Shown: in pieces, positions 1 to 6,820 of the stretch
How positions within the stretch are numbered: position 1 is the stretch's first letter
Layout of the letters: every line of letters starts with the position of its first letter
Assembly (NCBI RefSeq): GCF_003259505.1
Contig: NZ_QLLK01000006.1
Coordinates: 306,185-370,184 of the forward strand
DNA length: 64,000 nt
Direction: 5' to 3'
Source: Algoriphagus yeomjeoni
GTDB lineage: Bacteria > Bacteroidota > Bacteroidia > Cytophagales > Cyclobacteriaceae
Notes under the pieces: model-generated
Told to the model about the DNA's origin: nothing
Databases searched by the model: none
What the model saw: only the letters and a program-made list of their open reading frames with translations
Position numbers and translations under genes: made by a program

Positions 1-1072
1 CGGCAATACCATTGGCATCTAGCATCATCCCCACGTCGTAAGGATGCATCGCATTAATGTTGAATGAAAGTACACTGACTTTATCTTTTGCTGTTCCTAC
101 GGGTATAAAACCCTTGATTTGGGTTAGTTGTTCGTTAGCGTAGGTAAGCAACTCATCCTCATGGGCTTTGATTGCATTTTTCCCTATTTCATTGATGAAG
201 TCAATCGCTGCTTTGAAAGCGATCACATCTCCAATATTGGGTGTGCCTGCTTCAAATTTGAAAGGAATTTCATTATAGGTAGTCTTTTCAAAGGTCACCT
301 CTTTGATCATTTCTCCACCACCTTGATAAGGAGGCATGGTTTCAAATACTTCTCTTTTCCCATACAAACAACCCAGTCCTGTAGGGCCATATAGTTTGTG
401 GGCTGAGAAAGCAAAGAAATCACAATCCAACGCCTGCACATCGATTTGCAAATGACTGGAACTTTGCGCTCCATCCAAAAGAATCTTTGCGCCCACTGCA
501 TGTGCTGCATCAATTACTTGTTTGACTGGATTGATGGTTCCAAGTGCATTAGATGCGTGAACTATGCTGACCAATTTGGTTTTAGGAGAAAGTAACTTTT
601 CGAATTCTTCGAAAAGAATCTCTCCAGCCTCGTTGATCGGAATTATCTTTAGAATAGCGCCTTTCTCCTCGCAGAGCATTTGCCAAGGCACAATGTTGGA
701 GTGATGCTCCAGTGTAGAAATGATGATTTCGTCACCTTTTTCCACGAATTTTCTCCCATATGTTGAAGCCACCAAGTTGATGCCTTCTGTAGTCCCTTTG
801 GTGAAAATCACCTCTGCAGCTTCACGTGCATTTATGAATTGCTGAATAGCTTCTCGGGTTTCTTCGAAATACCGAGTTGCTCGATCAGCTAGCGCATGAG
901 CGCCGCGATGAATATTGGAATTGTCTTTCTCGTAGTAATTAGTCAGCGCATCAAGTACAGCTTGAGGCTTTTGGGTCGTAGCGGCATTGTCAAAATAGAC
1001 CAAAGGTTTGCCATGCACTTCTTGATGAAGTACAGGGAACAAACCTCTGATTTTTTCTATGTCTAATCCCAT
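1..1072 (-). CDS. sufS: SufS cysteine desulfurase (partial, C-terminus outside window)
   Basis: PLP-dependent class V aminotransferase that mobilises cysteine sulfur for SUF iron-sulfur cluster assembly in the cytoplasm. The first 357 codons are present, starting MGLDIEKIRGLFPVL; the frame is still open at base 1. Typical group II features are YFDNAATTQKP near the start, EHHSN, DGAQS, and SAHK with the PLP lysine at K226, the same number as in E. coli SufS. The persulfide cysteine, expected near residue 360, lies outside. The start is 3 bases after the sufD stop, so it is the last visible gene of sufB-C-D-S. Family assignment is secure. Confidence 0.96.
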   Translation of the reverse strand, partial: MGLDIEKIRGLFPVLHQEVHGKPLVYFDNAATTQKPQAVLDALTNYYEKDNSNIHRGAHALADRATRYFEETREAIQQFINAREAAEVIFTKGTTEGINLVASTYGRKFVEKGDEIIISTLEHHSNIVPWQMLCEEKGAILKIIPINEAGEILFEEFEKLLSPKTKLVSIVHASNALGTINPVKQVIDAAHAVGAKILLDGAQSSSHLQIDVQALDCDFFAFSAHKLYGPTGLGCLYGKREVFETMPPYQGGGEMIKEVTFEKTTYNEIPFKFEAGTPNIGDVIAFKAAIDFINEIGKNAIKAHEDELLTYANEQLTQIKGFIPVGTAKDKVSVLSFNINAMHPYDVGMMLDANGIA

Positions 1073-1075
1073 TTC

Positions 1076-2344
1076 TTAGAAGTTACTTCCTAAGCGTTCC
1101 TGAACTTTTGCGATGCAATATTCACGGAAGCTTTCATCCGTAATATGTTCTAACACTTCTCCTGCAAAAGCATATAGCAATAAGCCTTTCGCTTGATCTT
1201 TGGCGATTCCTCTTGCTTGCAAATAGAATAATGCTTCTTCGTCCAGCTGACCAGTAGTACAACCGTGAGAACATTTCACATCATCTGCCCAGATTTCAAG
1301 TTGCGGTTTGGTATTGACCACAGCATCTTCCGAAAGAAGAATGTTGTTGTTTTGCTGGAAGGCGTTGGTTTTCTGCGCGTCTTGTCTTACGAAGATTTTT
1401 CCGTTGAAAACTCCTCTTGAGCTATCGGCTAAAATTCCTTTATAAAGCTCATTTGATTCGGCATGCGCAACAGTATGGTCTACATTGGTGTGATTATCCA
1501 CGTGAGTTTTGCCATTCAGCAAATACAGCCCGTACATATTTCCTTCAGAATTACTTCCAAGGATATTCAGGCTCAGGTTGTTTCTCACCATTTCCCCGGA
1601 TAGAGAAACATTCACTGAGGTGAATCTTCCGTCTTTCTGAATATCAGTTTCGATATTGCTGACCTCTATCGCGTTTTTGCCTTCATTTTGCAACTTGTAA
1701 TATCGGATCTGAGTGTTAACGCCTCCTTTGACCTCTACGACTTTGTTTACAAAGTAGGATGCGTCACTAAAGTTCACACTGTGATTGATGAAAGTTACTT
1801 CTGCGAAATCACCTGCTTCGATCCAAACTCTTGGTTGAATAACTTGACCAGCATTTGCTTGGAAGAAATTCAAGAATAAAATAGGCTTCTGAATCTGAGC
1901 TTTCTTGGGCACGGAGATAAAAATTCCTCCGTCGAAAGAACTTTGATTCAAAGCACAAAATGGATCTTTCTCTGGCTTGGCAATACTTCCAAGAGCTGTG
2001 TTTGCTTTGTCAGAAAGTGGTGAAATCTCCACTCCATCAACAGTAGATGAAAGTTCAGGCTGGAAATGTCCGTTGGCAAATACCAACACATCACCTGCGT
2101 ATCCTTCAAATACATGCTCTTTCACCTGCGCTGCAGTTACTTCAAAAGCTCCTGCTGCCGCAAAGTTTTGAATACTTTGCTCGATCTTTTTGGTGATCGC
2201 CGTGAATTTATACTCTTCTGATTTATTGGTAGGGAATCCTTGGGCTTGGAAAGCTTCCTTTCCAGTAGCACGAACTTGCTCAAATCCAGTTCCTGCATTT
2301 GCCAATAATTCCACAAGTATATCTTGCTTAATAAGCGTACTCAT
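1076..2344 (-). CDS. sufD: SufD, Fe-S cluster assembly scaffold subunit
   Basis: Subunit of the SufBC2D scaffold, homologous to SufB. I start it at MSTLIKQD (422 aa); an upstream in-frame ATG at 2389 would overlap sufC by 23 bases and add an unrelated basic stretch, whereas this start leaves a 22-base gap. The C-terminal signature KCSHGCTTGQLDEEALFYL is intact and puts the conserved histidine at residue 360, the position used in E. coli SufD. The middle is the right-handed beta-helix typical of SufB/SufD. It lies in the suf operon between sufC and sufS. Confidence 0.95.
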   Translation of the reverse strand: MSTLIKQDILVELLANAGTGFEQVRATGKEAFQAQGFPTNKSEEYKFTAITKKIEQSIQNFAAAGAFEVTAAQVKEHVFEGYAGDVLVFANGHFQPELSSTVDGVEISPLSDKANTALGSIAKPEKDPFCALNQSSFDGGIFISVPKKAQIQKPILFLNFFQANAGQVIQPRVWIEAGDFAEVTFINHSVNFSDASYFVNKVVEVKGGVNTQIRYYKLQNEGKNAIEVSNIETDIQKDGRFTSVNVSLSGEMVRNNLSLNILGSNSEGNMYGLYLLNGKTHVDNHTNVDHTVAHAESNELYKGILADSSRGVFNGKIFVRQDAQKTNAFQQNNNILLSEDAVVNTKPQLEIWADDVKCSHGCTTGQLDEEALFYLQARGIAKDQAKGLLLYAFAGEVLEHITDESFREYCIAKVQERLGSNF

Positions 2345-2366
2345 GAGTGATGTTTTAGGATGAAAA

Positions 2367-3131
2367 TCAAACGGTCGCCTTGGAGTCAACTTCTTCTTTG
2401 ATCCAGTCGTATCCTTTTTCTTCTAGCTCTAGTGCAAGCTCTTTGGTGCCTGATTTTACAATTTGTCCATTGTATAGAACATGTACAAAATCAGGAACTA
2501 TGTAATCCAATAGTCTTTGGTAGTGAGTAACCACGATCGTTGCGTTGTCTTTTGATTTCAACTGATTCACTCCGTTTGAAACGATACGAAGCGCATCGAT
2601 ATCTAGTCCAGAATCTGTTTCATCCAAAATAGAAAGGGTAGGAGCGAGCATCGCCATTTGGAAGATCTCGTTTCTTTTCTTTTCTCCACCAGAGAAACCT
2701 TCGTTCAAAGCTCTGCTTAAAAGCTTCTGATCCATTTCTACCAGTTTCATTTTTTCTTTCATCAAAGTCAAGAACTTCACCGCGTCAAGGGCTTCTTCTC
2801 CACGGTATTCTCTCACTTGATTTACTGCAGTTCTCAGGAAGTTAGTCGAGCTAACGCCTGGTATTTCCACAGGGTATTGGAATGCAAGAAAAACACCTTC
2901 TCTTGCTCTATCTTCTGGAGAAAGGTCAAGCAAATCTTTTCCTTTGAAAGAAACTTCTCCTGCAGTCACTTCATATTCTTCTCTACCTGCCAAAACTGAG
3001 GCAAGAGTAGATTTACCCGAACCGTTTGGTCCCATGATCGCATGAACTTCTCCTGCTTTCACTTCTAAGTTGATACCTCTTAGGATTGGAGTCCCTTCGA
3101 TAGAGGCGTGCAAATTCTTTATAGTTAACAT
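2367..3131 (-). CDS. sufC: SufC, Fe-S assembly ATPase
   Basis: ABC-type ATPase that drives conformational change in the SufBCD scaffold. From the start MLTIKNLHASIEG it is 254 aa. Walker A GPNGSGKST spans 34-42, Q-loop Q85, signature FSGGE 146-150, and Walker B LSILDE 166-171 followed by TDSGLD, the SufC form of the D-loop region. An in-frame ATG 39 bases upstream would add a peptide read from the AT-rich spacer, so I reject it. The spacer before it resembles the one in front of the four-helix-bundle gene (see the direct repeat). Confidence 0.96.
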   Translation of the reverse strand: MLTIKNLHASIEGTPILRGINLEVKAGEVHAIMGPNGSGKSTLASVLAGREEYEVTAGEVSFKGKDLLDLSPEDRAREGVFLAFQYPVEIPGVSSTNFLRTAVNQVREYRGEEALDAVKFLTLMKEKMKLVEMDQKLLSRALNEGFSGGEKKRNEIFQMAMLAPTLSILDETDSGLDIDALRIVSNGVNQLKSKDNATIVVTHYQRLLDYIVPDFVHVLYNGQIVKSGTKELALELEEKGYDWIKEEVDSKATV

Positions 3132-3163
3132 AATTTTAAATTTGACATTTGATATTTGAAATT
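3129..3163 (-). repeat. 35-bp imperfect direct repeat, copy in front of sufC
   Basis: On the minus strand this AT-rich segment ending in AAAATTATG (ATG = sufC start) matches 3569-3603 at 26 of 35 positions. The two copies bracket the four-helix-bundle gene. Confidence 0.5.
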
Positions 3164-3178
3164 GGGGCAACCTTATTT

Positions 3179-3571
3179 TTAGATTTTAAACTTGTTTCCC
3201 CTTATCTCACTGTCCTTTAAATATTTTATAAAGCCAGAAAAAGACTTGCTGATTTCGAGACTTTTTTCACTAGTTACATTAAGTGTTTCTTCTGTGATAT
3301 ATGATCTGTCAAAAGCTCTGTAAAGTTGAGATCTTGACTCTCCTGATAAAGCTTTAGCAATGCTTAAGAATTGAATAAATTCCCTATTTCCTTCTCGCTC
3401 AAAGCCTTCAGCTATATTATCCATGATAGAACCTGAAGATGAATTGATTTGATTTTTCAGACTGAAATCATTCTTAAAACCTTCCAGTTGGGTTAGGTCA
3501 AAGATATCCTTGCAATATTCTCTCGCCTTGTTCCAGATGTCTAAATCTTCAAAACGAGTGATGGTTGCCAT
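3179..3571 (-). CDS. four helix bundle protein (S23/TIGR02436 type)
   Basis: A 130-aa, highly helical protein with the family pattern: F-E-D-L-D-I-W near residue 8, [10 protein letters not shown] near 33-42, [10 protein letters not shown] near 48-57, and [12 protein letters not shown] spacing after it. The family was first noticed as ORFs inside 23S rRNA intervening sequences and is scattered through Bacteroidota genomes; the molecular function is unknown. It sits inside the suf operon between sufB and sufC, in the same direction, flanked by an imperfect direct repeat that includes both downstream start codons. This suggests a cassette insertion rather than a suf function. Confidence 0.85.
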   Translation of the reverse strand: MATITRFEDLDIWNKAREYCKDIFDLTQLEGFKNDFSLKNQINSSSGSIMDNIAEGFEREGNREFIQFLSIAKALSGESRSQLYRAFDRSYITEETLNVTSEKSLEISKSFSGFIKYLKDSEIRGNKFKI

Positions 3572-3603
3572 AATTTCAAATCAGAAATTTCTAATCTCAA
3601 ATT
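3569..3603 (-). repeat. 35-bp imperfect direct repeat, copy in front of the four-helix-bundle gene
   Basis: Counterpart of 3129-3163, ending in GAAATTATG with the ATG of the four-helix-bundle gene. Similarity may reflect shared AT-rich composition as well as duplication. Confidence 0.45.
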
Positions 3604-3606
3604 CCA

Positions 3607-5052
3607 TTAACCAACCGATCCTTCTAACGTAAGTGCCAACAACTTCTGCGCTTCCACAGCAAACTCCATCGGCAACTGGTTCAACACCTCTTTTGCGTAA
3701 CCATTAACGATCAAAGCAACAGCGTCTTCTGTCGCAATACCTCTTTGGTTACAATAGAACAACTGATCTTCACCGATCTTTGAAGTAGTCGCCTCATGCT
3801 CTACTTTCGCTGTAGGGTTGTTTATATCGATGTAGGGGAAAGTATGTGCCCCACAGCGATCACCCATCAATAGGGAATCACACTGAGAGAAGTTACGCGC
3901 ATTAGAAGCACGCTTCATCACCTGCACTTGACCTCTGTATGAGTTTTGGGATTTTCCTGCGGAAATACCTTTGGAAACGATTCTTGATTTGGTGTTTTTA
4001 CCAATGTGAATCATTTTTGTTCCCGTATCTGCTTGTTGGTAATTATTAGTAACCGCCACAGAATAGAACTCACCAATTGAATTATCCCCTTTAAGGATAC
4101 AAGAAGGGTATTTCCAAGTCACAGCTGACCCTGTTTCTACCTGTGTCCAAGAGATTTTGGAGAAGTCACCAGCGCAGATTCCTCGCTTGGTTACGAAATT
4201 GTAAATCCCGCCTTTTCCTTCTTTATCACCTGGAAACCAGTTCTGAACAGTTGAATATTTGACTTCTGCATGAGCTCCAGCGTAGATTTCTACCACTGCT
4301 GCGTGCAATTGATTCTCATCCCTTTGGGGAGCAGTACATCCTTCTAGGTAGGAAACGTATGATTCGTCTTCAGCTACGATCAGTGTTCTCTCGAACTGAC
4401 CTGTGTTTGCCGCGTTGATTCTGAAATAAGTGGAAAGCTCCATTGGGCAACGAACACCTTTTGGAATAAAGCAGAAGGATCCATCTGAGAAAACAGCTGA
4501 GTTAAGCGCTGCATAATAGTTGTCGGTCATAGGTACAACCGACCCCAAATATTTCTTTACCAATTCTGGGTGCTCTTTTACTGCTTCGCTGAAAGAACAG
4601 AAAACAATTCCCAACTTGGATAAAGTCCCTTTGAATGTAGTAGCAACAGAAACTGAGTCCAGAACTGCATCTACTGCAATTCCCTGAAGTTTCTTTTGTT
4701 CGTTTAAATTGATTCCTAATCTCTTATAGATATCTAACAATTCAGGATCTACTTCGTCCAAACTCTTTGGCTTATTAGTCTGTTTTGGTGCAGAGTAGTA
4801 TTTAAGTGCCTGTAAGTCTATTTTTGGGTAGTGAACATTTGCCCACTTAGGCTCTGACATGGCCTCCCATGTTTTGAACGCTTTCAATCTCCAATCAAGA
4901 AGCCATTGTGGCTCTTCTTTCTTGGCAGATATCCATCGAATAGTTTCTTCAGTTAAACCCACAGGAGCCTCATCGGCTTCATAGTTTACTGACCATCCGT
5001 GTTCGTATTCTTTTGATGTTAGTTCTTCTAAAATTTGATTGTCTTTGCTCAT
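3607..5052 (-). CDS. sufB: SufB, Fe-S cluster assembly scaffold subunit
   Basis: Core scaffold subunit of the SUF system, 481 aa, the usual length. Recognisable blocks are [52 protein letters not shown], and the C-terminal [11 protein letters not shown] ... [12 protein letters not shown] with the conserved cysteine region. It is the first gene of the suf operon; a 230-base AT-rich region with a candidate promoter separates it from the Lrp-family gene's terminator. No sufA or sufE is seen next to it in the window. Confidence 0.97.
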   Translation of the reverse strand: MSKDNQILEELTSKEYEHGWSVNYEADEAPVGLTEETIRWISAKKEEPQWLLDWRLKAFKTWEAMSEPKWANVHYPKIDLQALKYYSAPKQTNKPKSLDEVDPELLDIYKRLGINLNEQKKLQGIAVDAVLDSVSVATTFKGTLSKLGIVFCSFSEAVKEHPELVKKYLGSVVPMTDNYYAALNSAVFSDGSFCFIPKGVRCPMELSTYFRINAANTGQFERTLIVAEDESYVSYLEGCTAPQRDENQLHAAVVEIYAGAHAEVKYSTVQNWFPGDKEGKGGIYNFVTKRGICAGDFSKISWTQVETGSAVTWKYPSCILKGDNSIGEFYSVAVTNNYQQADTGTKMIHIGKNTKSRIVSKGISAGKSQNSYRGQVQVMKRASNARNFSQCDSLLMGDRCGAHTFPYIDINNPTAKVEHEATTSKIGEDQLFYCNQRGIATEDAVALIVNGYAKEVLNQLPMEFAVEAQKLLALTLEGSVG

Positions 5053-5089
5053 TGTTGCTGAGTTATTTAGACTAATTACATTTTAACGG

Positions 5090-5097
5090 CGAAGGTA
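5090..5097 (-). promoter_or_regulatory. candidate -7 element of the suf promoter
   Basis: On the minus strand TACCTTCG matches the Bacteroidota -7 consensus TAnnTTTG at 7 of 8 positions and lies about 40 bases before the sufB start. I found no convincing -33 TTG at 18-23 bases, so this is weak. Confidence 0.3.
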
Positions 5098-5202
5098 CAA
5101 CATATAATGAAAATAATATGTTTTTACTCATTGGATAATTCTATCAAGTATACATACGTTCGATAGAAAATGCCCTCAATGTCCTTTCTATACCGTCTTT
5201 AC

Positions 5203-5233
5203 AAAAAAAAAGTATTGAAGGTTCAATACTTTT
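5203..5233 (-). terminator. intrinsic terminator of the Lrp-family gene
   Basis: Inverted repeat AAAAGTATTGAA / TTCAATACTTTT (5208-5219 and 5222-5233) followed on the minus strand by a run of T from the A-tract at 5203-5211. It lies 53 bases beyond the stop of the Lrp-family gene and insulates it from sufB. Confidence 0.85.
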
Positions 5234-5285
5234 CGTTTTATATGCATTTGCCTAAATCTTTTATTTAGATTTAATCTTAATTGGC

Positions 5286-5759
5286 TTATTTTTCTTTGTC
5301 AAAAAACTGTATAGGTCTGTTTATGGATTCTTCCAAAACAATTAAAGTCTCTGTTCTGTCGATTCCTTCCACCTTTTGGATATTGTCAAGTACATATCTG
5401 AGGTGATTGGTGTCTCTGCATATGATCTTTGCGAAAATCGAATAATTTCCTGTCGTGTAATAAGCACTTACTACTTCGGAAATTGTTTTGAGTTTTTCGA
5501 TTACTGTATCATATAAGGAGCTTTTTTCAAGATAGATTCCTAAAAATGCGGAAATGTCATATCCCAGTTTAGAGAAATCAATATTTAAAGTCGCACTTTT
5601 CACGATACCCATATCTTCAAGTTTCTTCATTCGAACATGAACTGTTCCTGAGGATACAAAGACTTTTTTTGCGATTTCCGTATATGGAGTTTTCGCATCT
5701 TCATTCAGAAGAGAAATGATCTTCAAGTCTATGTTATCGATATCTAAAATTTTGTCCAT
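5286..5759 (-). CDS. Lrp/AsnC family transcriptional regulator
   Basis: 157-aa regulator. Residues 7-60 form the winged helix: LKIISLLNEDAKTPYTEIA, then the recognition helix around SSGTVHVRMKKLEDMGIV. Residues 66-145 form the RAM/AsnC ligand-binding domain, with an ETLIVLEESINRPIQF ending. Members are DNA-binding octamers or dimers sensing amino acids. The gene stands alone with its own terminator, divergent from the next gene to the right. Target genes cannot be told from the sequence. Confidence 0.9.
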   Translation of the reverse strand: MDKILDIDNIDLKIISLLNEDAKTPYTEIAKKVFVSSGTVHVRMKKLEDMGIVKSATLNIDFSKLGYDISAFLGIYLEKSSLYDTVIEKLKTISEVVSAYYTTGNYSIFAKIICRDTNHLRYVLDNIQKVEGIDRTETLIVLEESINRPIQFFDKEK

Positions 5760-6020
5760 TTTTACCGAGTGATTTTGGATGATTGTTAATAAATCTGCCT
5801 GTAAATTAGAGATTGTTCAAAATATAGCAAAATTTTTTTTTCAATTTGTAATTAAAAGTAAAATCTACTTACTTTGGACTCGATATAAATGTTCAATTGA
5901 ATATTTTGTTCATAGAGTAAAAAGTCGAATTAAAATTTGAGATCATTTGCATTTCCAAATTTTAGTTAATTTTCTTCTGAAACTTTTAATCTCTAAAGTT
6001 ATATTTGGGTTTATATTCTG

Positions 6021-6051
6021 AAAAGGGTCTTGCTTTTGGCAAGACTTTTTT
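6021..6051 (+). terminator. orphan intrinsic terminator
   Basis: GTCTTGC (6027-6033), loop TTTTG, GCAAGAC (6039-6045), followed by six T; A-rich on the 5' side so the stem extends by A-T and G-T pairs. No plus-strand protein gene lies upstream: the Lrp gene is divergent. It may end a small RNA or an attenuated leader. Confidence 0.7.
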
Positions 6052-6082
6052 GTTTTCTTTTGAAAATTTATAATGCATAAAA

Positions 6083-6114
6083 TTGTATTTGAAAATTTAA
6101 ATACTGTATTTTTG
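6083..6114 (+). promoter_or_regulatory. promoter of the secreted-protein gene
   Basis: TTG (6083-6085), 21 bases, then TATTTTTG (6107-6114), a perfect match to TAnnTTTG. The predicted transcription start is near 6120, 19 bases before the chosen ATG at 6139, which supports that start. Confidence 0.55.
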
Positions 6115-6138
6115 CTTTCATACTTCTATCACATCAAT

Positions 6139-6663
6139 ATGGGCTCTTTACGAGTATTAAGTAATTTATTCATTATCCTTTTTTTGTGCACGCCGCTAGC
6201 CGGTAATGCATTGGTTGCGCAGGTATCCAATGAATACGCTTTCACGGAGCATGGTTTTGTAGAGTATAATAAGCTGAAATTAAGAAGTGTAGAGACAGTT
6301 TCCAGCTCTGAAGAAACTTCGTACCCATCAGATTTAATTTTTTCTCAACTTACTGCCGTCGAAAATAACTTAGCCAATAACCTCAACTCACACTGGGTTT
6401 GGTCTGAAAGTACACTTAATATCATAGATAGTTTTTCTCCTTTTTTATTTCGAACAAAAAAATCTGCGGCTGTTGAAGAGGTGAAAATTTTGCTTCAAGT
6501 AAATTCTATAGGAAAATTAATTGGCTTTGAAGTACAAGGTGATGTTGACAAGGGTTTAAAAGAACGTATTGACTATGTGCTTAGAAAATTGCCTGATTGT
6601 AAGCCAGTCCCCGGTTTTGAGACCTATGGATTAGAAACATTTGAGTTAATTATCCAAAAGTAG
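6139..6663 (+). CDS. secreted protein of unknown function
   Basis: 174 aa from MGSLRVLSNLF. Residues 1-28 are a signal peptide (hydrophobic core NLFIILFLC, cleavage likely after NALVAQ). I do not recognise the family. The last 60 residues (EVKILLQVNSIGKLIGFEV ... LRKLPDCKPVPGFETYG) have the alternating pattern and the L-P-x-x-x-P-V turn seen in TonB-C-like domains, but that is only a resemblance. An in-frame ATG at 6073 is rejected because it would precede the promoter and bury the signal peptide. A terminator follows 2 bases after the stop. Confidence 0.65.
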   Translation: MGSLRVLSNLFIILFLCTPLAGNALVAQVSNEYAFTEHGFVEYNKLKLRSVETVSSSEETSYPSDLIFSQLTAVENNLANNLNSHWVWSESTLNIIDSFSPFLFRTKKSAAVEEVKILLQVNSIGKLIGFEVQGDVDKGLKERIDYVLRKLPDCKPVPGFETYGLETFELIIQK

Positions 6664-6664
6664 T

Positions 6665-6690
6665 GAGCTGGTTTTTCCAGCTTTTTTTTT
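6665..6690 (+). terminator. intrinsic terminator
   Basis: AGCTGG (6666-6671), loop TTTTT, CCAGCT (6677-6682), followed by T8. Directly after the secreted-protein gene. Confidence 0.85.
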
Positions 6691-6820
6691 AAGCGGTTAG
6701 TGAATAGAATATGTGCAATTTATTTTTGAAGGGTACCTGTTAACTGATTTTTCAAAGAGTTTATTTGAAAATGCTTTTTTTAGGTTCTTGTTACTATTCT
6801 AACTGCTAATCTACTTTACT

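Larger units (their letters stand above)
5760..6138. other. 379-base intergenic region between divergent genes
   Basis: AT-rich region with no protein gene I can support. It contains an orphan plus-strand intrinsic terminator at 6021-6051, a TAnnTTTG match at 6000-6007 without a clear -33, and the likely promoter of the secreted-protein gene at 6083-6114. Reading through a start at 6073 is possible but would place that start upstream of the promoter. Confidence 0.6.

Noticed and set aside
6073..6138. Upstream in-frame ATG for the secreted protein
   Set aside because: It would precede the TTG-N21-TATTTTTG promoter and put 22 residues before a good signal peptide.
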